Source: JBFFXF01 sp041569895 (GTDB taxonomy: Bacteria > Planctomycetota > UBA8108 > JACQVS01). From it: DNA of 40,921 bases. Positions 8,425-17,200 of the stretch are shown one piece after another (positions within the stretch are counted from its first letter, which is position 1; the number at the start of each line of letters is the position of its first letter). The notes beneath the pieces were generated by a model. That model did not search any database, was not told where the DNA came from, and saw only the letters and a program-made list of their open reading frames with translations. The stretch is from positions 1-40,921 of the forward strand of contig JBFFXF010000025.1 in NCBI GenBank assembly GCA_041569895.1, read 5' to 3'. The translations under genes and the position numbers were made by a program.

Positions 8425-9521
8425 GCCGCGCGGCCGTGCGACACGGAGTCAGGCTTTCAACCGGCGCGACGGTCGTCGCCGGGCTCGCCGCGAGTCTGCT
8501 CTGGGCGTCCGTCGTTGTCGCCGGCGAGGCGAGGGTGACGCTCGAGAGCCTCGAGCCGCCGCCGCCGATCTCCGGTGACGAGCCGCTCATCGAGAAATTC
8601 TCGCTGGAGCGGGCCGCCACCTACCTCGACCGCGCCGCGCTCGACTGGCAGAAACGCAAGGACTGCGGCACGTGCCACACGAACTTCGCGTATCTGCTGG
8701 CCCGCCCCGCGGTCGAGCCGGTGACGCCCTCGAGCGGCGAGGTGCGCCGTTTCTTCGAGGACCTCGTCCTGCGGCGGTGGAAGGAGGACGAGCCGGAGCC
8801 GGCCTACGTCGTCAACGCGGCGGTGATGCTCGCGATGAACGACCGGCAGACGACCGGCGAGCTCAGCCCGGCGGCGCGCCGCGGTCTCGAGCGCATGATC
8901 GCGCTGCAGCGCGACGACGGAGCGTGGGACTGGCTGCTCTGCGGCTGGCCGCCGATGGAGTCGGACGATCACTACGGCGCGACGCTCGCCGCCATCGGCA
9001 TCGGCGCCGCGCCCGGCGACTTCGCGAGCACCGAGGCGGCGCGCGGCGCCCTCGAGAAGATCCGCGGCTATCTCGCGAAGCACCCTGCCCCGTCGCTCCA
9101 TCACCGCGCCATGGTGCTGTGGGCGTCGACTCGCGTCGATGGTCTGCTCGACGCCACCCGGCGCGCCGCGATCCTCGAGGAGCTGCTCGCGAAGCAGCTC
9201 CCGGATGGAGGCTGGTCGCTCTCCTCGCTCCTCGCCGGCTGGAAGGAGCACCGGCGCAAGGACGGCAAGGAGCAGCACACGACGACCAGCGACGGCTACG
9301 GGACGGGCTTCGTCCTCTTCGTCGCGCGCGAAGCCGGCGTCCCGGCCGCCGACGAGCGGCTCCGTCGCGGTGTCGCCTGGCTGAAGTCGCACCAGCGGCA
9401 GAGCGGACGCTGGTTCACGCGGTCACCGACGCGTGACACCAGGCACTACATCTCGAACGCGGGCACCGCGTTCGCCGTCATGGCGCTGCGCTCGTGCGGG
9501 GAGGTGAAGTCGGCGGAGTGA
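8421..9521 (+). CDS. Exported CXXCH protein with squalene-cyclase/prenyltransferase-like repeats
   Basis: 366 residues; the start ATG 8421 overlaps the preceding stop. A signal peptide covers about residues 1-35. A single CGTCH motif (C82-C85-H86) looks like a covalent haem c site. From about residue 110 on there are repeats typical of alpha/alpha-barrel cyclase proteins, such as MIALQRDDGAWDWLLCGWPP, LLAKQLPDGGWSLSSLL and GVAWLKSHQRQSGRWFTR. The Asp-rich catalytic motif of true squalene-hopene cyclase is not evident, so it is probably not a terpene cyclase. Its partner, by overlap, is the TIM-barrel gene. The 3' end overlaps the convergent znuB-like gene by 44 bases (9478-9521), an uncommon tail-to-tail overlap. 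Confidence 0.85.
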   Translation: MSRAAVRHGVRLSTGATVVAGLAASLLWASVVVAGEARVTLESLEPPPPISGDEPLIEKFSLERAATYLDRAALDWQKRKDCGTCHTNFAYLLARPAVEPVTPSSGEVRRFFEDLVLRRWKEDEPEPAYVVNAAVMLAMNDRQTTGELSPAARRGLERMIALQRDDGAWDWLLCGWPPMESDDHYGATLAAIGIGAAPGDFASTEAARGALEKIRGYLAKHPAPSLHHRAMVLWASTRVDGLLDATRRAAILEELLAKQLPDGGWSLSSLLAGWKEHRRKDGKEQHTTTSDGYGTGFVLFVAREAGVPAADERLRRGVAWLKSHQRQSGRWFTRSPTRDTRHYISNAGTAFAVMALRSCGEVKSAE

Positions 9522-10383
9522 CTCCCGCGAGCATCCCCTTGAGCCACCGCACGCACCACGCGCCGAGCAACGCGGCGCTCTGGAGCGCGACCGCGACCTG
9601 CGCGTGGGGGACGTCGATCAGGTGGGCGACGAGAAAACCCACGACCGACGCGGCGACGGCGACCGCCGGCGCCACGAGGAACATCGGCCAGACCTCGCGT
9701 ACGATGTTCTTGGCGACCAGCGGCGGCAGGACGAGACACCCGAAGGTGTAGAGCAGTCCCGACGTCTCGAGCGAGAGCCCGACACAGAGTCCGAGCCAGA
9801 TCGAGATCGCCGGGTCCCAGACGCCGACGCGAACACCGACCGCCGACGCCATCACGGGGTCCACGACGAGGAGCAGCAGTCGCCGGTGGAGCGTCGCGAT
9901 GGCGACGCCGGTCACCGCCGCGAGACCGAGAAAGAGCACGACGTCGATCGTCGTGGCGGCGATGACGCTCGAGAAGAGCAGCTTGTGGACCTCTTCCAGG
10001 CCGTGCGGACTGAACGAGACGAGCAGCACGGAGAGGCTCGCCGAGAACAGGAAGACCCAGCCGGTGACCGCCTCGCGCGACTCGCGCCGTCCTCCCGGCA
10101 AGCGCGACGTCGCGACCGCCGCGAGGACGGAGAACACGACGGCGAGCACCGACGGGAACGCCCCGAACCCCTCGTGCGAATCCGCGGCGAGGCCGAGCCA
10201 CGCGCCGAGCGAGAGCGCCACCGCGATGCCGAGCGTCGACGCCTGCGCGATCGCCGCGCCGAGGAAGATCTGGCCCCGCGCGACGACGATGACGCCGACG
10301 AGCGACAGCAGCACGCCGATGAGCACGCCCGAGAGCCAGGCGTCGCGAAACAACTCCCACGCGAGGACGAGATCCTCCATCAT
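9478..10383 (-). CDS. znuB: Zinc/manganese ABC transporter permease (ZnuB family)
   Basis: 301 residues of mostly hydrophobic helices in the ABC-3 metal permease pattern. It begins with LVLAWELFRDAWLSGVLIGV, then the conserved GVIVVARGQIFLGAAIAQAS segment, the FSPHGLEEVHKLLFSS loop, DPVMASAVGVRVG, and the GLLYTFGCLVLPPLVAKNI block near the end. About eight membrane segments are expected. Tandem ATGs at 10383 and 10380 overlap the TGA of the ATP-binding gene, so translation is coupled. It is the last gene of a five-gene minus-strand operon and moves the metal ion across the inner membrane with the products of the two preceding genes. Confidence 0.93.
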   Translation of the reverse strand: MMEDLVLAWELFRDAWLSGVLIGVLLSLVGVIVVARGQIFLGAAIAQASTLGIAVALSLGAWLGLAADSHEGFGAFPSVLAVVFSVLAAVATSRLPGGRRESREAVTGWVFLFSASLSVLLVSFSPHGLEEVHKLLFSSVIAATTIDVVLFLGLAAVTGVAIATLHRRLLLLVVDPVMASAVGVRVGVWDPAISIWLGLCVGLSLETSGLLYTFGCLVLPPLVAKNIVREVWPMFLVAPAVAVAASVVGFLVAHLIDVPHAQVAVALQSAALLGAWCVRWLKGMLAGVTPPTSPPRTSAAP

Positions 10384-11147
10384 CGCTCGCCCTGCTCCTC
10401 GATCGCGATGGTCGCGTCGCGGGCGGCGAGATCGACGAAGCGGATCGCGTCGCCGAACGCGCGCTGCAGGTTCTCCGTCATCAGCACCGTCTCGCGCGGA
10501 CCGGCGATGACGCGGCCACCGGCGAAGAGCGCGACGTGCGTGGCGAACTGCACCGCGGCCGTCAGGTCGTGCGTCACGAAGATCACCGTCAGCTGCTCCT
10601 CCGACGTCAGTCGCGCGATGGCGCGCAGCAGCGCGTCACGACTCGGCAGGTCGAGGCCGGCGGTCGGCTCGTCGAGGAGGATGAACCGCGGCCGGCGCAC
10701 CAGGGCGCGCGCCACCAGGCAGCGCTGGCGCTGACCGCCGGAGAGCGACCAGTAGTCGTCGCGCTCCTTGCCGGCGAGTCCGAGACGCTCGAGCGCCCAC
10801 GCCAGCCGCTCGCGCCGGTCGCCCGCCGTGCACGGGATGCCGACGAGCCCGAGCGAGACGAACTCCCGGACGGTCGTCGGCAGAGTCGGGTCGATGTCGC
10901 AGCGCTGCGGCACGAAGCCCACACGGTCCGGCCTCGCGAGCTCCGGGTCGCGCTCGATGCGTCCCGAGGCCGGCGCGAGCTGTCCGAGGAGCGCTCGGAG
11001 GAGAGTGGTCTTGCCGGTGCCGTTGGGTCCCAGCAGGAGCCAGAACTCGCCGCGGCGGACCTCGATCTCGACCGACTCGAGCACGGAGTGGCCGCCGTAC
11101 CCGAGGGCGAGACCGGTGGTCTTGATGACCGGAGCGGTGTCGTTCAC
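10380..11147 (-). CDS. znuC: Zinc/manganese ABC transporter ATP-binding protein (ZnuC family)
   Basis: 255 residues from GTG 11147, whose GTGA overlaps the stop of the substrate-binding gene and has GGAG about nine bases upstream. All ABC ATPase motifs are present: Walker A GPNGTGKTT, Q-loop FVPQRCDID, signature LSGGQRQR, Walker B FILLDEPTAGLD, and switch His in FVTHDL. The order of genes (substrate-binding, ATPase, permease) and the family of the neighbours identify this as the motor subunit of a high-affinity divalent-metal importer, most likely zinc. The much longer frame open upstream is only a shadow of the znuA gene. Confidence 0.95.
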   Translation of the reverse strand: MNDTAPVIKTTGLALGYGGHSVLESVEIEVRRGEFWLLLGPNGTGKTTLLRALLGQLAPASGRIERDPELARPDRVGFVPQRCDIDPTLPTTVREFVSLGLVGIPCTAGDRRERLAWALERLGLAGKERDDYWSLSGGQRQRCLVARALVRRPRFILLDEPTAGLDLPSRDALLRAIARLTSEEQLTVIFVTHDLTAAVQFATHVALFAGGRVIAGPRETVLMTENLQRAFGDAIRFVDLAARDATIAIEEQGER

Positions 11148-12238
11148 CCGGAGTCTCCACCGTCCGAGGGTTTCGCGGACGCCTTCCGCAGCGCGGCCGC
11201 CAGCGTCCGCACGTTGTAATCGATCATCGCGATATAGTCGTCGGCGCCCTTGCGCGCGCCGACCTGGTGCGCCATCGGCGCCACCACGGCGCCGGTGTGC
11301 CGCGAGACGAACTCGGCGTGGCGCGAATCGAAGTAGGGCGCCGCGAGAATGACCTCGATCTTGCGGGCGCGCATCGTCTTGACGAGCCCGGCGAGGTGAC
11401 GCGTGGTCGGCGAGATCCCCGGCTTCGGTTCGAGGAAGTCCACCACGTCGACGCCGAATCGCCCCGCGAAGTACGGCCAGAGGTTGTGATCGGCGACGAC
11501 CGCGGCGCCGGCGTGCGGGCGCATGAGCTTGACCCAGCCGCCGAGGAGCGTTGTCTTCTTCTCGGCCTCGAGGACCTCGAGGAGCTTCGCCATCCCGCCG
11601 GACGGGTGCGCGTAGATCGTCAGCAGCTTCTTGAGGTCTCCGACCGAGTAGGACTCGACGAGCTCGGCGCCGAGGAGCGCCACGATGAGGCGTCCCCGGA
11701 ACTCGGAGAAGCGGCGCTCGAGCCGGTCGCGCTCCGCCGGATGCAGCGCCTCGAGCTTCGTGGCGATGCGTCGCGCGACATGGAGTCCGTTCAGCGGGTC
11801 GAGCAGGTAGTGGGGATTGCCCATCGGATGCACGTCGCCCATCGAGCGGTCGAGACGCCTGCCGTCGGGAAAGAGCGGCTTGACGCCCACCGACGCGTCG
11901 AGGTACCCCGGAGCCCCGGCCTGCACGCCGGCATTGCGGGCGCTGCGCAGCAGCGCCGGCGCCCAGCCGATCTCGAGGTCCATGCCGGCGAGCAGGAAGA
12001 CATCGGCCCGGCTGAGCGCCCGGATGAAGCTCGGTCGGGCGTCGAGGAAGTGGGGGTCCTGCGGCCCCTTCGTGAACACGGTGACGCGAACGACGTCCCC
12101 GCCGACCTGCTTCGCGAGGTCGCCGAGGTCGGGAATCGTCGCGCAGACGCGCACGGCGTCGGCGGCCACCACCGGGGCGGTGCCTGCTGCCGGCGTGAGC
12201 CCGACGACCAGCGACAGGAGAGCGATCCTGGTAGACAT
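11144..12238 (-). CDS. znuA: Periplasmic zinc/manganese-binding protein of ABC importer (ZnuA family)
   Basis: 364 residues from ATG 12238, with TGGAG nine bases upstream; an in-frame ATG at 12253 would add five residues. A signal peptide (about 1-26) is followed by the cluster A-I metal-binding fold: VRVCATIPDLGDLAKQVGGD, GPQDPHFLDARPS (first metal His), LAGMDLEIGWAP, MGNPHYLLDP (second His), ADHNLWPYFAGRFG and a C-terminal Asp/His lobe. There is no long His-rich loop as seen in some ZnuA proteins. It captures the metal in the periplasm and passes it to the permease. Zinc is favoured over manganese because the upstream outer-membrane gene belongs to a type often found with zinc uptake; this is an inference. 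Confidence 0.92.
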   Translation of the reverse strand: MSTRIALLSLVVGLTPAAGTAPVVAADAVRVCATIPDLGDLAKQVGGDVVRVTVFTKGPQDPHFLDARPSFIRALSRADVFLLAGMDLEIGWAPALLRSARNAGVQAGAPGYLDASVGVKPLFPDGRRLDRSMGDVHPMGNPHYLLDPLNGLHVARRIATKLEALHPAERDRLERRFSEFRGRLIVALLGAELVESYSVGDLKKLLTIYAHPSGGMAKLLEVLEAEKKTTLLGGWVKLMRPHAGAAVVADHNLWPYFAGRFGVDVVDFLEPKPGISPTTRHLAGLVKTMRARKIEVILAAPYFDSRHAEFVSRHTGAVVAPMAHQVGARKGADDYIAMIDYNVRTLAAALRKASAKPSDGGDSG

Positions 12239-12256
12239 CGGTGTCATCTCCATCGA

Positions 12257-13645
12257 TCAGAAAACGTGCGCCGGGTGGTCGCCGATCAGCACCTCGATGC
12301 CGAGCCAGACCGAGTGCGCCTGGCTGGCGGTGAGCTGCTCGGCGTGATCCCAGTTGTACTGCAGCCGCAGCCGCGAGTACTCGGTCGGCTGCCAGAGCAC
12401 CAGCGGCGACACCCGGTGGCGGTCGTTGCGGAACGGGTCCTCGCCGCGATCGGCGAACGCGTCCACGCTGTCCCCGGCGCCGCCGGCGAACTCGTACCGC
12501 ACGCCGACCGCCCAGTCGCGGATGAAACCCCACAGGACCTGCGTGTAGAGTCCCCAGTCCTCGAGCTTCGACGACTCGAAGACGTCGACGCCGTCGTCGA
12601 AATCGTCGGCCCAGTAGTCGCGTCTCGAGATCTCCGACTGCCAGGTGACGAACGGCCACCCGCGGTCGGCGTCGACGGGGCGCCACTTCAGCAGGAAGTC
12701 CGCGCCGTAGATCTGCGTGCGCCCGTCGGGCCCGGTGGAGTTGGGTCCGAAGAGAATCGAGCTGCCGACCTTCGCCGTCACCTCGTCGCCGAGGTCCCAG
12801 GCGTTGTCCCAGCGGATGAGCCACACGAGGTCCCCGAGGCTGCGCACGTCGCGGTCGACGAAGGGGCGGCCCCCGATCGGTCGCTCGTCGAAGAACTCGT
12901 CATTGGCCAGGAAGCTCGACATCGTCTCGCCGCCGGCGTTCTGCACGCCGAGGTGGAGCTCCGAGAACCAGGGCAGCGGAGTCAGCCAGCCGAGTCGCAC
13001 GCCGGCCCCGCGCATGCCGTCGGGCCCGAAGAGCCGCGTGTTGATCACCGGCTGATCGAGCCACTCCCACGCGTGCGGGTGGCGCGGGTTGATGCGGCCG
13101 AATTCGGTGAAGAAGAATCCGCCCTCGAGCTGCAGCCCGTGCTCCTCGAGCCCGAACGGCAACTGGGTCGTCGTCAGGAAGGCCTCCTCGAGCTCGAACT
13201 CGGACTCGTTCTCGACGGGATCGATGAAGAAGATCAGGTGCGTCTCCATGTTGAAATACGGATCGACGGCGCCGAGGAACGACAGCTCGAGGTTCTGCAG
13301 GGTGAACCCGCGCTTGCGCGGGTCGTGCCCGCCGCCCTGGAGCGTTTCGAGCGATCCGTCGCGCTCGCTCGACGTCCCGGCCGCGACGAGGAGGTCGAGC
13401 GAGACATCCATCAGCCGCAGTGTCACGGGCCCGACGCGCCGAGCGGCGATGTCGCCCGGCTGACCGGCGGGCGTCTCGAGCTCGCGCAGCGCGTCATCGA
13501 GCGGTGATCGCTCCGACGACTGCGTCTCCTCGAGCTCCCGGAGCGCCCGGTCGAGATTCGATTCGTCCTGGGAACGGATCATCGGCGTTGCAAGAAGGAC
13601 GATGAACGGCGACAGCGCCGGACACCACCGCGAGATCGACGGCAT
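12257..13645 (-). CDS. Outer-membrane beta-barrel channel of the zinc operon
   Basis: 462 residues from ATG 13645, with AGGAG seven to eight bases upstream. After a signal peptide (about 1-25) there is an acidic segment (SNLDRALRELEETQ) with a second similar copy (SPLDDALRELE). The remainder alternates polar and aromatic residues as in porins, for example LELSFLGAVDPYFNMETHLIFFID, LEGGFFFTEFGRINPRHPH, WLIRWDNAWDLGDEVTAKVG and LRLQYNWDHAEQLTASQAHSVW. Proteins of this look are commonly annotated as zinc-regulated outer-membrane proteins and occur next to znuABC. It probably lets zinc or a zinc chelate into the periplasm. The gene is 57 bases downstream of the small Cys/His protein and three bases upstream of the first possible znuA start. 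Confidence 0.87.
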   Translation of the reverse strand: MPSISRWCPALSPFIVLLATPMIRSQDESNLDRALRELEETQSSERSPLDDALRELETPAGQPGDIAARRVGPVTLRLMDVSLDLLVAAGTSSERDGSLETLQGGGHDPRKRGFTLQNLELSFLGAVDPYFNMETHLIFFIDPVENESEFELEEAFLTTTQLPFGLEEHGLQLEGGFFFTEFGRINPRHPHAWEWLDQPVINTRLFGPDGMRGAGVRLGWLTPLPWFSELHLGVQNAGGETMSSFLANDEFFDERPIGGRPFVDRDVRSLGDLVWLIRWDNAWDLGDEVTAKVGSSILFGPNSTGPDGRTQIYGADFLLKWRPVDADRGWPFVTWQSEISRRDYWADDFDDGVDVFESSKLEDWGLYTQVLWGFIRDWAVGVRYEFAGGAGDSVDAFADRGEDPFRNDRHRVSPLVLWQPTEYSRLRLQYNWDHAEQLTASQAHSVWLGIEVLIGDHPAHVF

Positions 13646-13700
13646 CGGTTCTCTCCTGTCAGTGAACCAGTGTGTGCGCGTGAAACGGAGAGAGGCGGGA

Positions 13701-14075
13701 TCAAGAGAGAGCCGGCGGCGCGCGCGGCGTCGCGCAGCTCAGGTCGACGCGGCGAGCCACCGATCGCGGCGCCCGCGGAAGCGATCGCGTCAGCGTCTCG
13801 AGAGCAGCCGGGGCGTGCGCGCTGCCGGTCCCGGCGAGCGCCCGCGCGTGCGAGGGCTGCTGGCACAGGGGACAAGAGGAGCAGTCGTGCTGGGTGTGTC
13901 CGTGGTGGCCGACCGCCCGCAGCGCCGCGTCGGTCCCAACGCCCGTCGCGACGCCACAGCACGCGTGGCCGCTGGCGGAACGCGGATCGACCTCCGAGTG
14001 GAGGAGCGACGCGAACGCGTTCACCGCGACCGCGACGACGCAGGCGAGGATGAGGAAGTTGTTTCGTGCGGCCAC
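13701..14075 (-). CDS. Small DUF2946-like exported protein with Cys/His motif, first gene of the zinc operon
   Basis: 124 residues from GTG 14075, ten bases after a TATACT box on the minus strand. A hydrophobic N-terminus (NNFLILACVVAVAVNAFASLL) acts as signal or anchor. The centre has HACCGV and then HHGHTQHDCSSCPLCQQ, a cluster of His and CXXCXXC that resembles DUF2946-type small proteins found with metal and cytochrome genes. The tail is Arg/Ala/Pro-rich and less convincing. It may bind zinc in the periplasm or at the membrane. It heads the run of co-directional genes porin, znuA, znuC and znuB. Confidence 0.7.
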   Translation of the reverse strand: MAARNNFLILACVVAVAVNAFASLLHSEVDPRSASGHACCGVATGVGTDAALRAVGHHGHTQHDCSSCPLCQQPSHARALAGTGSAHAPAALETLTRSLPRAPRSVARRVDLSCATPRAPPALS

Positions 14076-14085
14076 TGTTCAGGAC

Positions 14086-14091
14086 AGTATA
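14086..14091 (-). promoter_or_regulatory. -10 element TATACT for the zinc operon
   Basis: TATACT on the minus strand ends ten bases before GTG 14075, giving a leader of only about three or four bases. No clear -35 and no typical A/T-rich dyad of a Zur operator is seen. Confidence 0.5.
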
Positions 14092-14164
14092 TCCCGCCCC
14101 GCCGCGGATTCGAGCAGCGGCGCTCTCGTCCGGACCGGGTCGGGAAAAGCGAGCGCGAGGCCAA

Positions 14165-14170
14165 TATAAT
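14165..14170 (+). promoter_or_regulatory. -10 element TATAAT for the helicase-nuclease gene
   Basis: A perfect TATAAT in a GC-rich intergenic stretch. Transcription would start near 14177, about 31 bases before ATG 14208. It diverges from the zinc-operon promoter roughly 75 bases away. Confidence 0.5.
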
Positions 14171-14207
14171 CGCAAGCGAGTTCCCGGAACAAGGCTCTTC
14201 CGGGTGG

Positions 14208-17200
14208 ATGGACTGCCGGGCGCTGTCAGTCAGTTGTCCCATGATCAGGAAACACGAACACGGACCCGACTACGAGATGCTCCCCGCCGGCGTGCCGCTC
14301 GACGAGACGGACGTCAGTCTGCGCGCGTATTTCGCCGGCTTCTCGGACGAGCGCCTCGCGGGATACGACCCGACGTGGCCGGACGACCGACTCATCGAGT
14401 GGGACGGCAACTTCCGCAGCGACGGCTGCCTGATGCTCGTCTGCTGCGAGCGCGACGTGGACGTCAGCGAGTATCGCCGCGTGCTCGAGGAGCACATGCG
14501 CTTTCGCGAGATCGTCCCGCGCTCGCCTGCCCCGCGCTCGCGCGCGACGCCGTCGTCGGAGGCGCGGGAGCGGCTCGAGGACGCCCGGCGCAGTCTTCTC
14601 GACCTCAGTCGTCGAAACCGCCTGCTGAACTTCCGCCCCCGCGGCCGCAGCGCGCTCGAGGTGGTCGACGAGGTCCCCGAGGAGGTCTTCCGCATCCTCG
14701 TCGCCGAGGGCCGGACGATGCAGTTCCGGGCGCTCGAGGAGGCCCCCGAGGAGCCGCCGGCGAGCGCCACCGCCGAGGTGGACACGACGGGAGCTCCTCC
14801 GGAGGAGTGCGAGACCGACGCCGTTTCCCCGCAGGCGCCGGCGACGAGCGCCGCGGCGGACGCCGGCACGATCGACACGCCCTCCGGCGAGGACGTCGAC
14901 GTGTTCGAGCTCGCGGAGATCGACGAGCCCGACCTCCTCGCCGATCGACACGTCGACCGCATCCTGCAGACGCCGCTCCCCGGACCGCGGCTCCAGGGCG
15001 TCCTCCTCCACCTCGCCCGCGAGGCGCAGAGCGCGCTCCAGGAGCAGGGCTCGAACGTGCTCTACCTGGCGATCGGATTCCTGAAGTGGGTCGACGGCGA
15101 GACCGACGAGACCGAGGCGCGCGCGCCGCTGCTCCTCGTGCCCGTCGAGCTCGCGCGCCGCACGGCACGTCACCGCCACGCCGTCATGGCGCTCGACGAG
15201 GACGTCGTCGTCAATCCGGTGCTGATCGAGCTCTGCCGCCGCCGCTTCAGGCTCGACCTGCCGGAGTTCGACGCGGATCGCGACCGTCCCGTCGAGGCGT
15301 TCCTCGACGCGGTGCGCACGGCGATCACCGGCATGCGCGGCTGGGACGTCGACGACGACATGCACCTCGGACTCTTCACCTTCGCCAAGCTCCTGATGTA
15401 CGTCGACCTGCAGGACGAGAACTGGCCCGCCGACTCGCCGCTGAGCGGACACCCGCTGGTGCGGGCGCTCTGCGGTGTGGGCCTCGACGCGGCGCGCGAG
15501 AACGGCGACGGCGTCGGCGACGGCGCGGTTCGCGGCGAGCAACTCGACCAGCTCCATCCGCGCGACACGTTCCAGGTGCTCGATGCGGACTCGACGCAGC
15601 AGCTCGCGATCCTCGGGGCGAAGCGCGGCGACAGCATGGTGATCCACGGCCCGCCGGGAACGGGCAAGTCGCAGACCATCACCAACATCATCGCGGAGTG
15701 CCTCGCCGCCGGAAAGACGGTGCTCTTCGTCGCCGAGAAGGCCGCGGCGCTCGAGGTGGTCGAGAGGCGACTCGCCGCGGTCGGTCTCGGCGACTTCGTC
15801 AGCGAGCTGCACAGTCGCAAGGCCAGCAAGCGGAAGTTCCTCGAGCACCTCGCGCGGGCCGTGTCGCGGATCCCGCCCGATGCCGACGACCGCGTCGAGC
15901 GCCTCGGCGACGATCTCGCCAGGGTGCGCGGCGCGCTCAACGACTACGTCCGCGCGCTGCACGACCGTGTCGAGCCGCTCGGACTGTCGCCGTTCGAGGC
16001 AATCGGCGCCTGCCTCGACCTCGAGACCGCTCCCGAGGCGCCCGTCGACCTCGGCGACGTCACGTCGTGGGACCGCGGGCGTCTCGAGGCCGCCGTCGAG
16101 GTGGTCGAGTTGCTCGCCGCCGCGGTGACCCGGACGGGCGACCCCGGCGAGCACCCCTGGCGCGGCGTCGCCTGCACCGCGCTCGGCCTGGCGGACCGCC
16201 AGCAGCTCGATCGCCGCCTCGGAGCGGTCCAGGACGCGCTCGATCACCTCGACGCGCTCGCCCGCGATCTCGCGGCCGAGATCGGCAGCTCCGGGATCGA
16301 TTCGCTGCGGGACGCGCGACGGCTCGCCGGCGTTCTCGAGGCCGTGTCGCGCTCCCCGGCGCTCGACGCCGGGCGCGTCGCCTCGTCCACGTGGGACTCG
16401 CCGCCCGCGGAGGTCGGCGTCCTCGTCGACAGCGGGCGGCGGCTGGCGTCGCTGCGCGTGGCGCTCGCCGAGCGGTGGCAGGAGTCTGCCGAGAGGGTCG
16501 ACTGGGCGCCCGTCCACGAGCGCATCGTCCGCCGCGGCAGCTCCCTCCTGCGATTCCTGTCGCCGTCCTGGTGGGGCGATCGCAGACTGGTGCGCTTTCA
16601 CCTCGCGGCCGGACGCCGCCCGCCGAGAGAGGTCGTCCGCGCCGACCTCGAGCTCTTCCGTGAGGTCGCGGAGCTTCGCGGCAAGATCGAACGCCTCGAC
16701 GCGCGCGGCCTCGAGCTCTTCGCGGGACTCTGGCTCGGCGACCGCAGCGACTGGGACGCGCTGTCGGCCTACGCGCTGGCGGTGTCGAGTGTGCGCAAAC
16801 TGATCGCCGACGGGCTGCTCTCGAGCGCGAGCCTCGAGGCGCTGGCGCGGGAGTCCGGAGGCCGGCGCGCAGCGGAGGCGGCGGTGAGGCTGAACGAGGC
16901 GGTCGGGGCGGTCGAGGAGCGCTGGGCCGAGCTCGCCGGCAGGCTCGACGCCTCGGCCGGTGAGTTTCTCGGCGACGCGGTCGACGCGGTGAGGCTCGCC
17001 ACGTTCGGTGAGCGCGTGCGCGAGGGCCGCGAGCGCCCGGAAGCGCTCGACGACTGGCTGCGCTTCCGGAGCGCGCTCGTCGCGTGCGACGAGTCGGACG
17101 CTCGCGTGTTCGTCGAGTGGGCGCTCGGCGATGGGCTCCGACACGGCCCCGCATCGTGGGCACGCGCCTTCCGCCGCCAGTTCATCCGGCTCTGGCTCGA

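Noticed and set aside
10380..12824. 814-residue ABC protein
   Set aside because: Only the last 255 residues have ABC motifs; GTG 11147 overlaps the znuA stop and has a ribosome site.
11267..13507. 746-codon plus-strand frame across znuA and the porin
   Set aside because: Antisense shadow of two well-supported genes; high GC keeps stop codons rare and it shows no domain.
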